Positions 23,702-34,190 of a stretch of 64,000 bases of DNA are shown piece by piece (position 1 is the first letter of the stretch; each line of letters begins with the position of its first letter). This DNA is from AC-56 sp963798705. GTDB lineage: Bacteria > Actinomycetota > Thermoleophilia > Solirubrobacterales > 70-9. Below the pieces are notes generated by a model that did not search any database, was not told where the DNA came from, and worked only from the letters and a program-made list of their open reading frames with translations. The stretch covers positions 496,001 to 560,000 of the forward strand of contig CAWCTW010000005.1 in the NCBI GenBank assembly GCA_963798705.1, written 5' to 3'. Made by a program: the position numbers and the translations under genes.

Positions 23702-24511
23702 GTGGAGATCGTCCGGGCGAATGGGCTCGAGATCGCCTACGAGCGGATCGGCGAGGGGCCGTCGATCGTGTTCGCGCACGGCGCCGCCGCAGATGGCCGC
23801 ATGTGGCAGCCGCAGCTCGCCGCCTTGGCCGACGAGTTCACGGTCGTCGCCTGGGACGAGCCGGGCGCCGGCCGCTCCTCCGACGCACCTACGGACTTCG
23901 GGCTGGCGGACTATGCGGACTGCCTCGCGGCGCTGATCGAGGAGCTGGCGCTCGGCCCGGCGCACGTCGCCGGCCTCTCCTGGGGCGGCACCGTGGTGCT
24001 GGAGCTCTACCGCCACCATCCCCGGCTCGTCGCGACCATGATCCTCATCGATAGCTATGCCGGGTGGAAAGGGTCCCTACCGGAGGACGAGGTGCGTAAC
24101 CGGGTCGCTGGCGCCCGTCAGCTGCTCGCAGCGCCCGCCGACCAGTTCGATCCCACGCTTCCCGGGTTATTCGCCGCTGACCCGGCTCCCGAGTTCGTAC
24201 CCCTGCTCGAACAGATGGCCGCCGACGTCCGCCCTGAGAGCCTCGGGACCCAACTGTTCGTGATGGCCGAGGCGGACCAACGGGATCTGCTGCCCCGCAT
24301 TACCGTGCCGACTCTGTTGATCTGGGGCGAGCTCGACGCTCGGTCTCCGCTGGGCGTCGCGCGCCAGTTCGAGCAGGCGATCCCGGACACGAAGCTCGTC
24401 GTGATCCCCGGCTCCGGTCATGTCGCCAACCTCGAGCGGCCGGAGCAGGTCAACGAAGCCGTACGCAAGTTCTGCCGCGCTCACCCTCCGCGATCAGGTT
24501 CGGAACGCTGA
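23702..24511 (+). CDS. alpha/beta hydrolase
   Basis: A 269-residue hydrolase with a full triad: oxyanion H-G-A-A-A-D near residue 27, nucleophile A-G-L-S-W-G-G near 95, acid in W-G-E-L-D-A-R-S, and His in G-S-G-H-V. GTG 23702 gives the usual start E-I-V-R-A-N-G-L-E-I-A-Y-E; a TTG nine bases upstream is also possible. The gene sits between repeat copies B and C and the function is unknown. Confidence 0.85.
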   Translation: MEIVRANGLEIAYERIGEGPSIVFAHGAAADGRMWQPQLAALADEFTVVAWDEPGAGRSSDAPTDFGLADYADCLAALIEELALGPAHVAGLSWGGTVVLELYRHHPRLVATMILIDSYAGWKGSLPEDEVRNRVAGARQLLAAPADQFDPTLPGLFAADPAPEFVPLLEQMAADVRPESLGTQLFVMAEADQRDLLPRITVPTLLIWGELDARSPLGVARQFEQAIPDTKLVVIPGSGHVANLERPEQVNEAVRKFCRAHPPRSGSER

Positions 24512-24632
24512 GAAGAGCGGCTGATCTGACCGAAATCCCCGTCATCCCGCTCAGTCATGCGGTTCAGCGGTTGGTCGCCACCAGTACCGCTACCGATCTC
24601 TGCTTTCGAGGCGGCAGGCTGCCGTGGTAGCC
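24510..24632. repeat. interspersed repeat, copy C
   Basis: The most diverged copy: AGAGCGGCTGAT, CGAAATCCCCGTCATC, ACCAGTACCGCTACCGAT, and terminal GGTAGCC. It starts about the stop of the hydrolase gene and ends about 25 bases before hicB-like homology begins. Confidence 0.6.
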
Positions 24633-24655
24633 AGCCAGTACCGGGTCTACCATCT

Positions 24656-24859
24656 GCTCAATTCACGATCCTCTACGAGGATGGCGAGGACGGCTGGGTG
24701 GTGGCGCAGGTCAAGGAGGTCCCAGGTGCGGTAAGTCAGGGACGCACCCGGGAAGAAGCACGTGAGAATGTGGTCGACGCCCTCCGGCTGATGCTCAGCC
24801 CCGAGCCGGAAGGCGCGCCGGACAACAGCGACGCGCTTGAGCTGACACTCGCTTCTTGA
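24656..24859 (+). pseudogene. hicB: HicB-like antitoxin, 5' end lost
   Basis: The reading frame contains F-T-I-L-Y-E-D-G-E-D-G-W-V-V-A-Q-V, then E-V-P-G-A-V-S-Q-G-R-T-R-E-E-A-R-E-N-V and A-L-R-L-M-L, the HicB pattern. No start codon lies near the homology start; upstream sequence in the same frame is repeat copy C. So the native start seems replaced or mutated. The partner HicA follows directly. Confidence 0.7.
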
Positions 24860-25050
24860 GCGCAGGGCCCTCGAGCGCCACCTTCGCAAACGTGGGTGCC
24901 GCATCATCGACGAGGGCGGGAACCACACTCGCTGGGCAGGTCCGGGCGGCGCGGGCCGCAGCACCGTCCCGCGTCATCGCGAAATCGATTTCCGGCTCGC
25001 CCGCGAGATCTGTAAGCAGCTCGGCATCCGCCACCCGCCGGGTCGCGGTA
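24855..25050 (+). pseudogene. hicA: HicA-like toxin, start codon lost
   Basis: In the frame beginning CTT-GAG-CGC the protein reads R-A-L-E-R-H-L-R-K-R-G-C-R-I-I-D-E-G-G-N-H-T-R-W, with the HicA catalytic His in G-G-N-H-T, then V-P-R-H-R-E-I and I-C-K-Q-L-G-I. No start codon exists where one is expected at the hicB stop. The frame then runs on to a stop at 25221-25223 with no further homology. It probably makes no normal toxin. Confidence 0.7.
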
Positions 25051-25465
25051 ATCGCCCTCAAAGGTCTTCTAATACCGGGATCGCTGGCGCCTTCATCGAT
25101 CACCTGACGAGTCCAGTCGATACCTGTTCGCAAACGCGTGCGATTTCCGGTAGCTCGCTGGAGACGCTCGCGGGCGCGGACCAGTCCGAGTTCCCGTCCG
25201 CAGAGGAGCCGCCGTGGCGGTAGTGATCGAGCGGCGGTAGTGACCCGCGCACAGATTCCGGCGCCAGCCGGATTCGTTCGTCCCTGGGCACCACCTCACT
25301 CCCACTAATGGGTGGGTGCGGATGAAGCCCGTCGGTCCCGCTGCCTGGCTTTCGTGTGGAAAGGGCGCGATTTGCTTGCGACCGCCCAGGGCGTCTGCCG
25401 GAATCGGACCATGATCGTCCCGGTGCGGGGCGTCCGTTTCTCTTCCCCGCCCGTAACCTGGGAAC

Positions 25466-26251
25466 ATGCCCGACCCCGCGCCCGCCCGGCTCGACGCCGC
25501 GACGGCCTCCCGACTGCGCCGTTTGAACGTCATCGTCGGCTCGGCGCACGCGCTGCAGGCGATCGTCCTGCTCGCGATCGCGACGGCCGCATCGCTTCCG
25601 GTCACGGCATCGTTTCTGATCGGCCCGCCCGGCGCCGGCGACTACGGCGCCGCCAGCCTCGGCAGCCTGCGGGTCGACTGGCTGGTCGCCGCGTTCCTGT
25701 TGCTCGCCGCAGTCGACCACCTCACGCTGAGCGGGGGACGGCCGCGCCGCTGGTATGAGGCAAACGTTGCGCGCGGGATCAATCCGGCGCGCTGGTGGGA
25801 GTACTCGGTCAGCGCATCCCTCATGATCGTGCTCATCGCGATGCTGGCCGGGGTCAGCGAGCTCGTCGCCCTGATTGCCCTGTTCGGGGCGAACGCGGCG
25901 ATGATCCTCTTCGGGCTCGTTCAGGAGCAGATGAACGCCGACCGCGACGAGGTGGACTGGCGGCCTTTCATCTACGGGTGCGTCATCGGTGCCGTGCCGT
26001 GGATCGCGATCGCCGCCCAGCTCATCGTCTCCACCACCGACGGCAACGGCGTCCCCGGCTTCGTCGTCGCGATCTTCATCACGTTGTTCCTGCTCTTCAA
26101 CACTTTCGCGATCAACATGTGGCTGCAGTACCGCGGGCGCGGCCGCTGGGCGGACCCGGCGTTCGCCGAGCGCGTCTACCTCTTCCTGAGCCTCCTCGCA
26201 AAGAGCGCGCTGGCCTGGCAGGTTTACGCCGGCGCGCTCGCCGGTGGATGA
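25466..26251 (+). CDS. heliorhodopsin
   Basis: A 261-residue seven-helix protein. The retinal lysine is in L-L-A-K-S-A-L-A-W-Q-V near K246; the proposed counterion is Glu112 in R-W-W-E-Y-S-V-S-A-S. His28 and His85 match the conserved helix-A/B histidines of heliorhodopsins, and F-N-T-F-A-I-N-M-W-L-Q-Y is also family-specific. Heliorhodopsins bind retinal with the N-terminus inside the cell and act as slow light sensors or regulators rather than pumps; the partner is unknown. An acyltransferase and a DUF1295 protein gene follow closely. No retinal-making gene is in the window. Confidence 0.92.
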   Translation: MPDPAPARLDAATASRLRRLNVIVGSAHALQAIVLLAIATAASLPVTASFLIGPPGAGDYGAASLGSLRVDWLVAAFLLLAAVDHLTLSGGRPRRWYEANVARGINPARWWEYSVSASLMIVLIAMLAGVSELVALIALFGANAAMILFGLVQEQMNADRDEVDWRPFIYGCVIGAVPWIAIAAQLIVSTTDGNGVPGFVVAIFITLFLLFNTFAINMWLQYRGRGRWADPAFAERVYLFLSLLAKSALAWQVYAGALAGG

Positions 26252-26290
26252 GCGGGCGCGGACGACGTTGCCGGATTAGTCGGAGGGACG

Positions 26291-27397
26291 ATGCTCGCGC
26301 AGGGCCGGAAAGATCAACCTGACATCGGCGCCGCGGCCATCGAGCGCGGCGGCTTTGACGAGCCGCGAAGCGCGACGATCGCCCGGCGTGTGAAGACGAT
26401 CACGCCGCGCGTCATCGGTCTCGGGCTCGTCACGGCGCTCTTCCCGGCACTGCTGTTACTCGCGCTCGCGCTCGACCTCGTTCGCTGGGCCACACATCAG
26501 GTGCCCTGGGTCGCGACCCGCCTGCTCTGCTTCTTGTGGGCGTACCTCGCCGCGGAAGTTGCCGGACTGCTCGCGCTGCTGGGCGTCTGGGTGGCGGCGG
26601 GCTTCGGCCGGCGTCGCGCCTGGATGGCCGAGTGGACCTGGCGCTTCCAGCAAGTGTGGGCCGGCTGGCTCTTCGCGGCGGTGCGCGGGCTCTTCGGGCT
26701 GCGACTCGAGGTCGCCGGGCAGGCGCTGGTCACGCCGGGGCCGGTGATCGTCCTCGTCCGCCACGCGAGCATCGTCGACAACCTGCTGCCGTCGGTGCTC
26801 GTGGCGCGTCGCGCGCGCGTACGCCTGCGCTATGTGCTCAAGCGCGAGCTGCTCGCCGACCCGTGCCTCGACCTCGCCGGCCGCCGCCTGCCGAACTACT
26901 TCGTACGCCGCGGCACCGGCGAGGCGGTGGAGCGCGAGAACGTGCGGCGCCTCGCGGCCGGGATGGGTCCCGAGGACGGCGTGCTCCTGTATCCGGAGGG
27001 GACGCGCTTCACACCCGAGCGGCGCACCGCCGCGCTCGACCGGATCGCCGAGCGCGACCCTGAGCGGGCGAGCCGCATGGCGGACGTGCAGCACCTGCTG
27101 GCCCCCAAGGTCGGCGGGGTACTCGCGCTGCTCGACGGCGCGCCCGAGGCAGACGTCGTCGTACTGGCCCATCAAGGCCTCGATGGCCTGCGGCTGATCT
27201 CGGACATCTGGAGCGGGGCCCTCGTCGGGCGCCGGATCCGCGTGCGCTTCACACGAATCCCGCGGGCGATGGTTCCGGCCGGCGTGGACGAGCGGGTGCG
27301 ATGGCTCGACGATGTCTGGGGTGAGATGGACGAGTGGGTGGACACGCGCCTCGCCGCGTTGGAGGACACGGAGCCCGCGGCCGTGAGGCACACGTGA
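26291..27397 (+). CDS. membrane lysophospholipid acyltransferase (PlsC-like)
   Basis: A 368-residue protein. After ~35 polar residues there are two long hydrophobic segments (about 38-58 and 70-95). The acyltransferase motifs follow: V-R-H-A-S-I-V-D-N (HX4D) near 155 and Y-P-E-G-T-R near 235. It likely transfers an acyl chain to a lysolipid at the inner membrane. It lies 39 bases after the heliorhodopsin gene and its stop overlaps the start of the DUF1295 gene, so the three look like one operon. Confidence 0.8.
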   Translation: MLAQGRKDQPDIGAAAIERGGFDEPRSATIARRVKTITPRVIGLGLVTALFPALLLLALALDLVRWATHQVPWVATRLLCFLWAYLAAEVAGLLALLGVWVAAGFGRRRAWMAEWTWRFQQVWAGWLFAAVRGLFGLRLEVAGQALVTPGPVIVLVRHASIVDNLLPSVLVARRARVRLRYVLKRELLADPCLDLAGRRLPNYFVRRGTGEAVERENVRRLAAGMGPEDGVLLYPEGTRFTPERRTAALDRIAERDPERASRMADVQHLLAPKVGGVLALLDGAPEADVVVLAHQGLDGLRLISDIWSGALVGRRIRVRFTRIPRAMVPAGVDERVRWLDDVWGEMDEWVDTRLAALEDTEPAAVRHT

Positions 27398-28197
27398 GCG
27401 CCGTCGCGATCCTCCTGCTGAACCTCGCCGTTGTCTTCGCGCTGACGACGGCGCTCTGGGCACTCAGCGTCGCGGTGCGCGACACATCGATCATCGACAT
27501 CTTCTGGGGGGCCGGCTTCGTGGTGATCGCGTGGGTGACCTACGCGGTGACAGACGGCTCGCCCGCGCGCAAACTGCTGCTCGCCGTCCTGACGACGGTC
27601 TGGGGCCTGCGCCTCACAATCCACCTCGCGCGGCGCAATCTCGGCCGGGGCGAGGACGTCCGCTACCGGGCGATGCGCGAGCGCCACGGCGACCGCTGGC
27701 CGCTGCGCTCCCTCTGGAGCGTCTTCTGGCTGCAGGGATTGCTGATGTGGGTCGTCTCGCTGCCGGTGCAGGCGGGACAGTTCGACGCCTCGCCGCACGG
27801 GCTCGTGTGGCTCGACTGGCTCGGGGTCGCCGCCTGGGCGCTCGGCGTTTTCTTCGAGACGGTCGGCGACGCACAGCTCGAGCGCTTCAAGGCCGACCCG
27901 GCGAACCGGGGGCAGGTCATGGATCGCGGGCTTTGGAGCTGGACGCGCCACCCCAACTACTTCGGCGACTTCAGCGTGTGGTGGGGGCTCTACCTCGTGG
28001 CGCTGGCGACGGGGAGTGCGTGGTGGACAGCGGTGGGACCGCTGGTAATGAGCGTGCTGCTGATGCGGGTGAGCGGGGCGCGGCTGCTCGAGCAGTCGAT
28101 CGGGACCCGGCGGCCGGGGTACGCCGCGTACGTGCAGCGCACGAGCGGGTTCTTCCCGCGTCCGCCGCGCCGCGGGCGAGCGATGCGACCGGATTGA
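27394..28197 (+). CDS. DUF1295 / steroid 5-alpha-reductase-like membrane protein
   Basis: A 267-residue polytopic protein. It shows the DUF1295 pattern: D-x-x-W-G, G-L-R-L-T-I-H-L-A-R-R-N and the C-terminal G-L-W-S-W-T-R-H-P-N-Y-F-G-D. These relate to isoprenylcysteine methyltransferase and 5-alpha-reductase folds; in bacteria the substrate is usually unknown. GTG 27394 overlaps the acyltransferase stop (GTGA). A lipid or isoprenoid-reducing role is inference. Confidence 0.85.
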   Translation: MSAVAILLLNLAVVFALTTALWALSVAVRDTSIIDIFWGAGFVVIAWVTYAVTDGSPARKLLLAVLTTVWGLRLTIHLARRNLGRGEDVRYRAMRERHGDRWPLRSLWSVFWLQGLLMWVVSLPVQAGQFDASPHGLVWLDWLGVAAWALGVFFETVGDAQLERFKADPANRGQVMDRGLWSWTRHPNYFGDFSVWWGLYLVALATGSAWWTAVGPLVMSVLLMRVSGARLLEQSIGTRRPGYAAYVQRTSGFFPRPPRRGRAMRPD

Positions 28198-28267
28198 TCT
28201 CTCCCTCGTCTACGGAATGAGCGCCCCCGTCGCGATCTGACGCGAAGTGACGGGGACGCTCATCACA

Positions 28268-28341
28268 AGCGGCTGATGGGATTCGAACCCACGACCTTCT
28301 GCATGGCAAGCAGACGCTCTAGCCAACTGAGCTACAGCCGC
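28268..28341 (-). tRNA. tRNA-Gly (GCC)
   Basis: A 74-nt cloverleaf: acceptor GCGGCTG pairs with CAGCCGC, D-arm GTAGCTCAGTTGGCTAGAGC, anticodon loop TTGCCAT (GCC), T-arm GTGGGTTCGAATCCCAT, discriminator U. CCA is not encoded. Confidence 0.95.
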
Positions 28342-28462
28342 ACGAACGGGGGATTCTAGCCGCGCCGCCGCCCATTCCCCGGCTGCTCTGCGCCGTAGCG
28401 ACGCACCGGTGGGCCGCATTCAATAGAACTCCGGGCGCACCGGCCACGTGAGGGCCGCCGCG

Positions 28463-28806
28463 CCACTGGCAACGAGTGCAGGGATGCGAGGAGGGGTGGC
28501 CCCACCGACAATCGCGACCAGCGGGCGAGCTTCTCGAACGCCAACCGCGACGTTGAGGTGGCGGCCCCCGGCGTCGACGTCCTGTCGACGTACCACGACG
28601 GCGGCTACACGACGCTGTCCGGAACGTCGATGGCGACACCGCATGCCTCCGGCACGACGGCGATCGCCTGGGACAGGTCACCGACCGCCACCGCGGCACG
28701 GATCGTCGCCAAGCTGGATGCCGCTACCGACGACCTCGGGGCCCCGGCCGCGACACGAGCTACGGGTTCGGTCGGGGTCAACCTGGTGAAGGCCGCGACG
28801 GGGTGG
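28463..28806 (+). pseudogene. subtilisin-like protease, C-terminal remnant
   Basis: The frame reads G-N-E-C then A-S-F-S-N-A-N and A-A-P-G-V-D-V-L-S-T-Y, followed by the catalytic serine motif G-T-S-M-A-T-P-H. The signal peptide, Asp and His boxes are absent. Near 28763-28775 the expected S-Y-G-F-G-R-V-N-L stretch is spread over different frames, so at least two shifts occurred. It ends where the RNase HI gene begins on the other strand. Confidence 0.8.
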
Positions 28807-29223
28807 TCAGGACCCGGAGTCGCGCGCGTCGAGAGCCTCGTTGACGAGGCGATCGGCGCGCGCGTTCTCCGCCCGCGGGACGTTGCGGATCGTCCAGCGC
28901 TCCAAACCGCCCAAGGCGTCGAGGACCCGGGCATGGAGCTCCCGCAATCCGGAGTCCTTCACCCGGTACTCGCCCCGCACCTGACGGACGACCAGCTCGG
29001 AGTCGCCCACCAGGTCGAGCTCGCGCGCCCCGAGCTCGCGCGCCCGCGCGATGCCCAACAAGAGCGCCCGGTACTCCGCCACGTTGTTGGTGGCCGGGCC
29101 GATCGTCTCCGATCGCTCGTCGAGCACCTCGCCCTCCGGATCGGCCACCACCGCTGCGATCGCCGCCGGCCCCGGGTTGCCGCGGGCACCGCCGTCGACG
29201 TGGACGACCAGTCGCTCGCTCAA
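28807..29223 (-). CDS. rnhA: ribonuclease HI
   Basis: A 138-residue RNase H that cuts RNA in RNA-DNA hybrids. The catalytic acids are visible: D in H-V-D-G-G-A-R-G-N-P-G, E in N-N-V-A-E-Y-R-A-L, D in V-G-D-S-E-L, and D in A-R-A-D-R-L. TTG 29223 overlaps the stop of the zinc-ribbon gene (TTGA). The lack of a basic protrusion is like short actinobacterial forms. A separate RNase HII is at 46.8 kb. Confidence 0.92.
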   Translation of the reverse strand: MSERLVVHVDGGARGNPGPAAIAAVVADPEGEVLDERSETIGPATNNVAEYRALLLGIARARELGARELDLVGDSELVVRQVRGEYRVKDSGLRELHARVLDALGGLERWTIRNVPRAENARADRLVNEALDARDSGS

Positions 29224-30176
29224 GTTTCCTTTGCCGTTTCCCGCTCTTCCGGCTCGGCGGCGGAGCGGAGCCGGAGCGTGCCGTCCTCGTCCGCGGCCGC
29301 GTTCCAGGACCGTGATTCCTCGGCAAGCTCCGAGAGCTCGGCGCCCTTGGCGACCTCGCGGACCGATTCGGCCTCGTCTCCCTCGGCGCGCACCTCCCAC
29401 TGGTACCACGAGAGCTCCCAGGCCACCGTGACGACGGCGAGCTGACGACGCTGATCCGGCCGCACGCCGGCCTGGGGGCCGCCCAGCGACCTGATCAAGC
29501 CGGCCACCTTGCGGCGCTCCTCGCTCGCGTTGAATCGGTCCACCGCCTGTCGCATCAGCGCCTCGGGCCCCCGCTTGGCCCGGCCCTTGCGAGTGGACTT
29601 GGCCTCAGCCGCCGGCTTGGCGCTCGGCTTTGCCGGGCGCTGGCGTTGCTGGCGCCGCGCGCGAGGCTGCTCCGCCTTGCGTGCCGGGTTGGGCTCCTCC
29701 TGCGGCTCCAGCGCTGCGGGCGGCGGCACCTCGGCAGCCCCGTCCGGAGCGGACGCCGAGGACGCTGCGCCCCCGGTGTCAGGGGGCGTCGACCGCGCCT
29801 GCGCCTCAACCGGTGCGGGCGCGGGCGCCGCCGACTCGGCCCATGCCTCCTCGAGGTCCGGCTCGCTCCCGGACTTCGCGCCCCGGCCCCGCGGGGCGGA
29901 CCCGCCTCGCGAGCGAGCGCTGGAGCGGGCGCGAGACGCGGCGCGGCTCAGCCGCTGACGGAGCGCCTGGCCCCGTGAGCGCCGGGGCTGCTCGTCGGCG
30001 ATCGTGTGCGCCATCGAGACCGGGATCCAGCCCGAGGTCTCGGCGCGCGAGCGGCACAGGACGCAGACGCCGATCCGCTGGCGCTGCTGCGTCAGGTACT
30101 CGTGGATCTGCTCGCCCTTGAGGATGGTCCGCCCGCAGACGTCGCAGGACGGAAACTGATCGTGCTCGCCGGCCAC
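29220..30176 (-). CDS. uncharacterised zinc-ribbon protein with disordered linker
   Basis: A 318-residue protein. The N-terminus has two CxxC pairs (C-D-V-C at ~10 and C-V-L-C at ~38), a likely zinc ribbon. Residues ~65-200 are low-complexity Arg/Ser/Ala/Pro/Glu and probably disordered. A C-terminal globular part contains R-Q-A-V-D-R-F-N-A-S-E-E-R-R-K-V-A and V-V-T-V-A-W-E-L-S-W-Y-Q-W-E-V. I do not recognise the family. It lies between the EF-G-like gene and rnhA, and overlaps the latter, which suggests a nucleic-acid link only by position. Confidence 0.75.
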   Translation of the reverse strand: MAGEHDQFPSCDVCGRTILKGEQIHEYLTQQRQRIGVCVLCRSRAETSGWIPVSMAHTIADEQPRRSRGQALRQRLSRAASRARSSARSRGGSAPRGRGAKSGSEPDLEEAWAESAAPAPAPVEAQARSTPPDTGGAASSASAPDGAAEVPPPAALEPQEEPNPARKAEQPRARRQQRQRPAKPSAKPAAEAKSTRKGRAKRGPEALMRQAVDRFNASEERRKVAGLIRSLGGPQAGVRPDQRRQLAVVTVAWELSWYQWEVRAEGDEAESVREVAKGAELSELAEESRSWNAAADEDGTLRLRSAAEPEERETAKET

Positions 30177-30240
30177 GAACCCAACGTACCAATGCCCCTC
30201 CGCGCACGGACGCGCACGGATCTCGGCCGAAGTGAATCCT

Positions 30241-32334
<2,094 letters not shown>

Positions 32335-32370
32335 GGGGGCAATATATGGGTTAGCGACCGGTCGCTTCGG

Positions 32371-33153
32371 TCACGGCCTGGACTGGAAACGGGATCTCAG
32401 CGCGAGAACGGCCTTGGTATGGAGCTGCGAGACGCGCGACTCGGTGACATCGAGCACCTCGCCGATCTCGCGCAGGGTCAGGTTCTCGTAGTAGTAGAGG
32501 GCGACGACGAGCCGCTCGCGCTCCGGCAGCGACTCGATCGCGTCCGCCAGCCGGTCCTTGAGCTCCGAGGCCTGCGCCTCGGTCTCGGGGTCGACGGCGT
32601 GCGGATCGTGGATCGTGTCGAGCACCGAGATCTGCCCACCCCCTCCTGCGGGGTCGGCGAACGTCCACAGGTCGTCGAGCGCCAGCACCGAGGAGTTCGC
32701 GATCTCGAGCAGCGAGTCGTTGAACTCGTCAAGGTTCATGTCGAGCTTCGACGCCATCTCAGCCTGGGTGGGGGCCCGCTGCAGGTTGGCCTCGAGCTCC
32801 GCGTGCGCCTTCTCGACGTCGCGCGCACGGGCGCGCACCGACCGCGGCACCCAGTCCAGCGAGCGGAGCTCGTCGATGATCGCTCCCTTCACCCTGGCCA
32901 CGGCGAAGGTCTCGAACTTGATCTTGCGATCGGGGTCGAAGCGCTCGATGGCACCGATGAGGCCGAGCAGGCCGTAGGAGATGAGGTCGGCCTCCTCGAC
33001 GTGCGAGGGCAGACCGGACGCCATCCGGCCGGCGATGAACTTGACCAGCGGCGAATAGGCGACGACAAGACGCTCTCGCGCGCGCTCGTCTCCACCATCC
33101 TTGTAGCGCCGCCAGAGCTCCCGGAGTTCGAGAGCTTTGACGTTTGTCTCCAT
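32371..33153 (-). CDS. RNA polymerase sigma factor, FliA/WhiG family
   Basis: A 260-residue group 3 sigma factor. Region 2 includes D-L-I-S-Y-G-L-L-G-L-I-G-A-I-E-R-F-D and F-E-T-F-A-V-A-R-V-K-G-A-I-I-D-E-L-R-S-L-D-W-V-P-R-S-V; region 4 has L-T-L-R-E-I-G-E-V-L-D-V-T-E-S-R-V-S-Q-L-H. ATG 33153 is preferred to a TTG nine bases upstream. No flagellar genes are nearby, so a developmental or stress role is more likely than motility. Confidence 0.9.
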   Translation of the reverse strand: METNVKALELRELWRRYKDGGDERARERLVVAYSPLVKFIAGRMASGLPSHVEEADLISYGLLGLIGAIERFDPDRKIKFETFAVARVKGAIIDELRSLDWVPRSVRARARDVEKAHAELEANLQRAPTQAEMASKLDMNLDEFNDSLLEIANSSVLALDDLWTFADPAGGGGQISVLDTIHDPHAVDPETEAQASELKDRLADAIESLPERERLVVALYYYENLTLREIGEVLDVTESRVSQLHTKAVLALRSRFQSRP

Positions 33154-33205
33154 CGTCCCCAAATGGGAAACCTACCGGCCGTGCCTCAGGCCCGTGGGTT
33201 ATGGG

Positions 33206-34126
33206 TCATGCTCGTGGATGAGAGCGTGCGTACTCGCGGCGGAGCCGTCCGGGCTCGACCCGCGTGTACACCTGAGTCGTCGACACGCTGGAATGTCCCA
33301 GGAGCTCCTGGATCGAGCGCAGGTCGGCCCCGCCCTCCAGCAGGTGCGTGGCGAACGAATGGCGCAGGGTGTGCGGCGACACGTGGCCCGCCACGGCCGC
33401 CTCGCGCACCCAGCGATCGAGGCGGCGTCGGACGTCGGAGGGCGAGAGCCGCCTCCCCCGGCGCGAGAGAAAGAGCGCCGGCTCGGCGCGATCGCTCGCC
33501 AGCGCCGGCCTCGCCTGGCTGAGGTAACGGTCCAGTGCCCGTTGTGCCGGCTCGCCCATGGGCACGATCCGAGTCTTTGAGCCCTTGCCGGTCACCCGCA
33601 GGGACTCCGAGTCGAAGTCGACGGCGTCGGCGTCGATGTTGACGATCTCCTCGGCGCGCAGGCCGCACGCGTACGCCACCTCCAGCATGGCCCGGTCCCG
33701 CACCTCGAGCGGACCGCTGGCCGGGATGCGGTCCAATAGCACCGCGATCTCGTCGGGGCCCAGCACCCGGGGAAGGCGCGAGGCCTTCTTCGGCATCGGC
33801 AGGAGATCGGCCGGGTTCTGCACCGCCTCGCCGGTCCGCGCCAGGTGGTCGTGCAGGCTGCGCACCGCGGCCAGCTTGCGGGCGACGCTGGCGCGCGCGA
33901 GGCCACGCTCGGACAGCGCCGCCGCGTAGCCGCGCAGGTCGCGGTAGGCCAGCGCTCCGGGCTCCTTGCCGCGGACCGTGGCCCAGGCGGCCAGCTCGGC
34001 GAGGTCACCGCCGTATGCCCGCACGGTGTGGCGGGAGGAGCCGCGGCGCTCCAGCTCGCGCCGAAAGCCGAGCAATGCCGCCTCCCAGGCCGGGCTGATC
34101 GCCGGCTCGGCGCTCTGGTCGGTCAT
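33206..34126 (-). CDS. tyrosine recombinase XerC/XerD
   Basis: A 306-residue recombinase for dimer resolution at dif. The N-terminal SAM-like domain is followed by the catalytic set: R in C-G-L-R-A-E-E, K in T-G-K-G-S-K, H-T-L-R-H-S-F-A-T-H, H in L-L-G-H-S-S, and the nucleophile Y in T-Q-V-Y-T-R. Length and spacing match Xer, not phage integrase. Whether it is XerC or XerD cannot be settled. It precedes the sigma factor gene by about 50 bases. Confidence 0.9.
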   Translation of the reverse strand: MTDQSAEPAISPAWEAALLGFRRELERRGSSRHTVRAYGGDLAELAAWATVRGKEPGALAYRDLRGYAAALSERGLARASVARKLAAVRSLHDHLARTGEAVQNPADLLPMPKKASRLPRVLGPDEIAVLLDRIPASGPLEVRDRAMLEVAYACGLRAEEIVNIDADAVDFDSESLRVTGKGSKTRIVPMGEPAQRALDRYLSQARPALASDRAEPALFLSRRGRRLSPSDVRRRLDRWVREAAVAGHVSPHTLRHSFATHLLEGGADLRSIQELLGHSSVSTTQVYTRVEPGRLRREYARSHPRA

Positions 34127-34190
34127 GCCGAGAACCTTCGGCGCCGCCCCCTCCGGGCCTCCCCCTGCAGCGCCGCGCCCGCGTCCGGGC

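Noticed and set aside
24795..25133. Minus-strand 112-codon frame opposite the HicA remnant
   Set aside because: The plus-strand frame shows HicA motifs; the minus frame shows nothing.
28210..28419. Minus-strand small frame over tRNA-Gly
   Set aside because: It is read through the tRNA gene and has no own coding signal.
33206..34126. Xer recombinase as the missing integrase of the tRNA-Cys island
   Set aside because: Its length and motifs are those of the host dimer-resolution enzyme, and it is 29 kb away in a housekeeping operon.
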